The position numbers and the translations under genes were made by a program. A stretch of 7,470 nucleotides of DNA, from the NCBI GenBank assembly GCA_017615515.1, contig JAFZZX010000205.1, positions 1-7,470 on the forward strand, given 5' to 3'. Of the stretch, positions 4,841 to 7,470 are shown one piece after another. The stretch comes from Clostridia bacterium (GTDB lineage: Bacteria; Bacillota; Clostridia; Christensenellales; CAG-1252). Numbering within the stretch: position 1 is the stretch's first letter; each line of letters starts with the position of its first letter. Under the pieces are notes generated by a model. The model worked only from the letters and a program-made list of their open reading frames with translations. It made no database searches and was not told the DNA's origin.

Positions 4841-7393
4841 ATGATCCGCAAAATTAGCATCGCATTTTTTATCATCATACTGATTCTTTCCTTCGCGGCA
4901 GTCCCCGCTTGTCGTCGGACGGCGAAGGTGGACACCCTTTTCGCTCACCTCGAGGGGAAGGTCGTCGTTTGGGACGCCTACGACGGCGCCGCGGCGTACT
5001 CCGTCAAGTGTACGATGACCGACGGCACGGGCTATACGATCCGCACTTTAGACACCGCCTACGAGCCGCCCTACTCGACGAGTGGCGACCATATGTACGT
5101 GATCTCCGCCCTGGACGCGGACGGCAAGGTGCTCGCTAAGTCCGAGCCGCTCCTTTATCATCTCGGCGCGGGCAGTTACGCCGACCCGATCCTTATCTCG
5201 GGCGCAGCAGAACTCCAAGAGATCACGGGCAGCATCACGATGACCTTCGGCGAGGTCAAGGTGACCGCTCCTCTCTATTACCGCTTGACGCGCGACATCG
5301 ATCTGACGGGGGTCGATTTCACCCCGATCGGCAGCAGCAGCAAGCCCTTCTCGGGCGTCTTCGACGGCAACGGACACAAGATCACGGGGCTTCGTTTCAC
5401 CAAGTCCAACGCAGACGGCAAAGTCGGTCTCTTCGCAGACGCGACCGACGCCGTCATCAAGAATCTGACCATTCAGAACGCCTCGATGCTCCTCGACAAG
5501 GACTCGGGCGTGACGGGCGGCGATCTCAGGTTCGGTCTCCTCGTCGCTTCGGCGATGCAGACCTATATCGACAATTGCCACGTCACGGGCGAGATGGACA
5601 TATTGACCAAGGTCGTGACCACGGACAGCAACAAAGTGCTGGTCGGTGGCATCTGCGGCTCCGCCACGGCGGGCGCGATCACCCGTTGCTCCTTCAAGGG
5701 CAATATCAAGGCGCAATACGGCTGGGTCTATGCGGGCGGCATCCTCGGCGAAGCGAAGAGCTCCTCGCCCCGCTTCGCGATGCTGAACTGCTCCTCGAAC
5801 GCGGCGGTCGAAGGGGTCGGCACGGCGTATAACGTCACGAGCGGCGCGGTCGAAGCCTATGCGCGCGTCGGCGTGGTCATCGGCAACGTAGCGAGCGCGG
5901 AACGCATCGCTTCGATCTTCGCGATCGGCAGCGCGAAAGCGTCCTCGTACCGTGACGGCGCGGCGGTCTCTCGCCTGACGCAGGGCGTCTTCGGCAGGAC
6001 CTTGATGTCCGGCACGGCGAGCGCGATCCCCCTCTATCACATCTATTACGACGAAGCCATCGGCAAGGTCTCCGGCTCCGCCACTTCGCTCGGCACCGCC
6101 TACGAAAACAACGCCCACGCCCTGACGGCGGAAATGTGTTCCGAATTGCGTGAAAGATCCATTTCAGGATATAACGGAACCACAGTCAATATAAAGTATG
6201 ACGATTGCAATCCATTTGGAATGATCGCCGAAGATTTCGGAGATCTTGATGAACTCTCCGATCACACGACGATCTCTGCACCGAATTCTACGATCGCTTC
6301 CTTTAATTCTCTCAGCGAGCATTTTGCTACGTTTATGGCGCATTATGAGATACCGACAAACGGGACAACTTATACTCCCACGATCGACAGCGCCGCATTG
6401 AATGATTATACCGTTTTTTACAATGCAGCCGTTGCCCTTTATGGCGAGTCTTACGTTTCCTTTGCCAGGAATGCAAGCAATACTCTTTCTCGAAGCGCAG
6501 TGATCGGCGCCAATCATCCGTACGCAATGCTTTTCGGAAACGACGTTAACACGAACCTTGTTGATCTCCAAACCGTCGTTGCGAACCTCTTTGGATTCGG
6601 TTCAAAAACCGAATTCGCCAACTACGCCAAGGCTCTCGCCTCTACCTACGCTCAATACAGAACCGACGTGATTCATTCCAACCCCGTAAACAAAGCGCTT
6701 ATGAATGGTTGTTTCTATACCTCGAATGGCTCCTTCGTATTCCCGATCGCCATTAAGTCCAACCTATCGTCGTCAGTCCTAACCTATGTGATCGTAGATA
6801 CCAAAGGCTTTGTATCGGTTTGGATCAATGATATTACATCGGCACTTTGGGCGATCAATTACAATGCGTCTTATTATACAAGCAGAACGATCAACAATGA
6901 ATCGTATTGCAAAAAAGTCCTATTTGAAACAGGACTGGTGTCGGAACAGGCGTCCTATCTCGAAGGCGAGGAATACGGACTGGACTTCGGCGGCGCGTGG
7001 ACGATGACAGATGGATCGATCCCCACACTCACAGGCGCGGGCATGATCCCGCACCCGCCCGAGACCACCTTGCAGGTCAAGACGGCGGACGGCGAAACCT
7101 CTTATACCTTCGTCCTGCCCGAGACCTTCCTGCCCAAGTGCTATCCCGTCACCCTCTCCCGCCTGACCGATTACGAAATCGGCTATCAAGTGGATACGAT
7201 CCTCTCGTCGCTCAACATCAAGCACGCGGCAGGCACCCGCGTTCGTTTCTCGGCGGAGGGTCTCACCGACGTGGAGGTCGAAGTCGGCGCGTCCAACACG
7301 CTTCCCTATCTGGTCTACGCCGTGTACGGCGCGCCAGAGATGGGGGGAGAGATCTTCGGCGGTTACAAGATCGTCGACACCGTCCTCTTGTAG
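4841..7393 (+). CDS. Predicted surface lipoprotein with Fn3-like and GLUG beta-helix domains
   Basis: The function is not known; proteins of this build are usually exported cell-surface proteins, often with adhesion or binding roles. The 850-residue product starts with a membrane-targeting segment ending in VPAC at Cys24, a plausible but atypical lipobox (Pro at -2). A fibronectin III-like domain follows at about 30-105 (VVVWDAYDGAAAYSV), then a GLUG-type right-handed beta-helix at about 107-433 (PIGSSSKPFSGVFDGNGHKI, later VGGICGSA and AGGILGEA). The low-GC block covers about 434-702. A closing GLUG-type turn (LDFGGAWTMTDGSIPTL) and a beta-rich C-terminal domain (about 735-850) complete it. 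There is no LPXTG or S-layer anchor, so attachment would be through the lipid. TAG at 7391 may be premature, because the frame stays open and coding-like to a TAA at 7459. ATG 4841 follows a short AAGG. Confidence 0.85.
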   Translation: MIRKISIAFFIIILILSFAAVPACRRTAKVDTLFAHLEGKVVVWDAYDGAAAYSVKCTMTDGTGYTIRTLDTAYEPPYSTSGDHMYVISALDADGKVLAKSEPLLYHLGAGSYADPILISGAAELQEITGSITMTFGEVKVTAPLYYRLTRDIDLTGVDFTPIGSSSKPFSGVFDGNGHKITGLRFTKSNADGKVGLFADATDAVIKNLTIQNASMLLDKDSGVTGGDLRFGLLVASAMQTYIDNCHVTGEMDILTKVVTTDSNKVLVGGICGSATAGAITRCSFKGNIKAQYGWVYAGGILGEAKSSSPRFAMLNCSSNAAVEGVGTAYNVTSGAVEAYARVGVVIGNVASAERIASIFAIGSAKASSYRDGAAVSRLTQGVFGRTLMSGTASAIPLYHIYYDEAIGKVSGSATSLGTAYENNAHALTAEMCSELRERSISGYNGTTVNIKYDDCNPFGMIAEDFGDLDELSDHTTISAPNSTIASFNSLSEHFATFMAHYEIPTNGTTYTPTIDSAALNDYTVFYNAAVALYGESYVSFARNASNTLSRSAVIGANHPYAMLFGNDVNTNLVDLQTVVANLFGFGSKTEFANYAKALASTYAQYRTDVIHSNPVNKALMNGCFYTSNGSFVFPIAIKSNLSSSVLTYVIVDTKGFVSVWINDITSALWAINYNASYYTSRTINNESYCKKVLFETGLVSEQASYLEGEEYGLDFGGAWTMTDGSIPTLTGAGMIPHPPETTLQVKTADGETSYTFVLPETFLPKCYPVTLSRLTDYEIGYQVDTILSSLNIKHAAGTRVRFSAEGLTDVEVEVGASNTLPYLVYAVYGAPEMGGEIFGGYKIVDTVLL
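6140..6946 (+). other. Low-GC in-frame block within the GLUG lipoprotein gene
   Basis: Codon use changes sharply here. By hand count GC is about 72% at 5641-5700, 40% at 6181-6240, 40% at 6841-6900 and 62% at 7081-7140. The encoded segment (about residues 434-702) is rich in Asn, Ser, Thr and Tyr, lacks GLUG motifs, and resembles no domain I recognise. It begins and ends at Ser-Glu codon pairs (TCC GAA at 6140-6145 and TCG GAA at 6941-6946). The distance between them is 801 bases, exactly 267 codons. Left flank AEMC-SE joined to right flank SE-QASYLEG would give a continuous GLUG-protein ending. I read it as a recently acquired or swapped domain. Confidence 0.6.
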
Positions 7394-7459
7394 ACCCACG
7401 ACTTCACGACGGCACAAAAGATCGTCATTACGGTACTTCCTGCGGAAAGCGCAGAATAA
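7394..7459 (+). other. Coding-like extension after the in-frame TAG
   Basis: After TAG 7391-7393 the same frame continues for 21 sense codons to TAA (7457-7459). Codons are of the same GC-rich type as the upstream gene (GAC TTC ACG ACG, ATC GTC), and the peptide contains DFTTAQKIVITV, which looks like the last beta-strand of the C-terminal domain. The TAA is immediately followed by a ribosome binding site, so it looks like the original end of the gene. Confidence 0.5.
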
Positions 7460-7465
7460 AAGGAG
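7459..7465 (+). promoter_or_regulatory. Ribosome binding site of a gene starting beyond the window
   Basis: AAAGGAG lies directly after the TAA at 7457-7459, with AAAGT following to the window end. A start codon would be expected within the next few bases, making the next gene co-transcribed with the lipoprotein gene. Confidence 0.65.
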
Positions 7466-7470
7466 AAAGT

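Noticed and set aside
4821..4844. Seven-codon leader ORF (MINKVTL) with AAGGAG upstream and a TGA overlapping ATG 4841
   Set aside because: Its start codon overlaps the predicted -10 box TATAAT, so it would lie upstream of the transcript start; the AAGGAG is 13 bases away.
5048..6118. Long minus-strand open frame (356 codons) inside the GLUG gene
   Set aside because: Arg/Ala/Asp-rich shadow frame limited to the GC-rich part of the real gene; no ribosome binding site or family resemblance.
6137..6948. Phase-variable invertible segment as a firm call
   Set aside because: The inverted repeats are only 8 bp, no recombinase is visible, and the minus strand of the block does not show one long open frame to match. 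Kept only as a possibility.

Overview
The window looks like a chromosomal segment of an endospore-forming Bacillota, most likely class Clostridia. It is fairly GC-rich and dense in genes on both strands. Four of its five genes belong to sporulation or germination families. The spore-coat morphogenesis gene has the clostridial SipL layout (DUF3794/SPOCS repeats plus a C-terminal LysM). No rRNA, tRNA or universal marker is present, so the order or genus cannot be named from this window.

Layout. 1-1361 (-): ypeB, cut by the window edge only a few residues before its expected end. 1372-2070 (-): sleB, upstream of ypeB in the same operon. 2170-2700 (+): spoIIR, divergent from sleB. 2701-3246: a 546-base gene-free spacer between converging genes, filled with hairpins, three tandem copies of a 62-bp repeat, a degenerate copy and a 7-bp repeat. 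3247-4707 (-): a sipL-like gene. 4841-7393 (+): a large predicted surface lipoprotein with a GLUG-type beta-helix. A strong ribosome binding site in the last bases suggests another + strand gene just beyond the window.

How they work together. SpoIIR is the forespore signal that triggers pro-sigma-E processing in the mother cell. SipL is a mother-cell coat and cortex morphogenesis factor normally made under sigma-E. SleB and YpeB are made late in the forespore under sigma-G and later degrade cortex at germination. Promoter-like sites fit this order: a near-consensus sigma-E site before sipL, a clear sigma-G site before sleB, and only a weak sigma-F candidate before spoIIR. The surface-protein gene instead has a near-perfect vegetative sigma-A promoter, divergent from sipL, so it is probably not part of the sporulation programme.

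Most unusual points. (1) The surface-protein gene carries an in-frame block of exactly 801 bp with much lower GC. It appears to interrupt the end of the beta-helix, and its edges carry Ser-Glu codon pairs forming a short near-direct and inverted repeat. (2) The same gene has an in-frame TAG followed by 21 coding-like codons and a TAA directly before the next ribosome binding site, suggesting a nonsense mutation or recoding. (3) The spoIIR/sipL spacer is a composite of several repeat types, and one partial copy appears to run into the stop codon of sipL.
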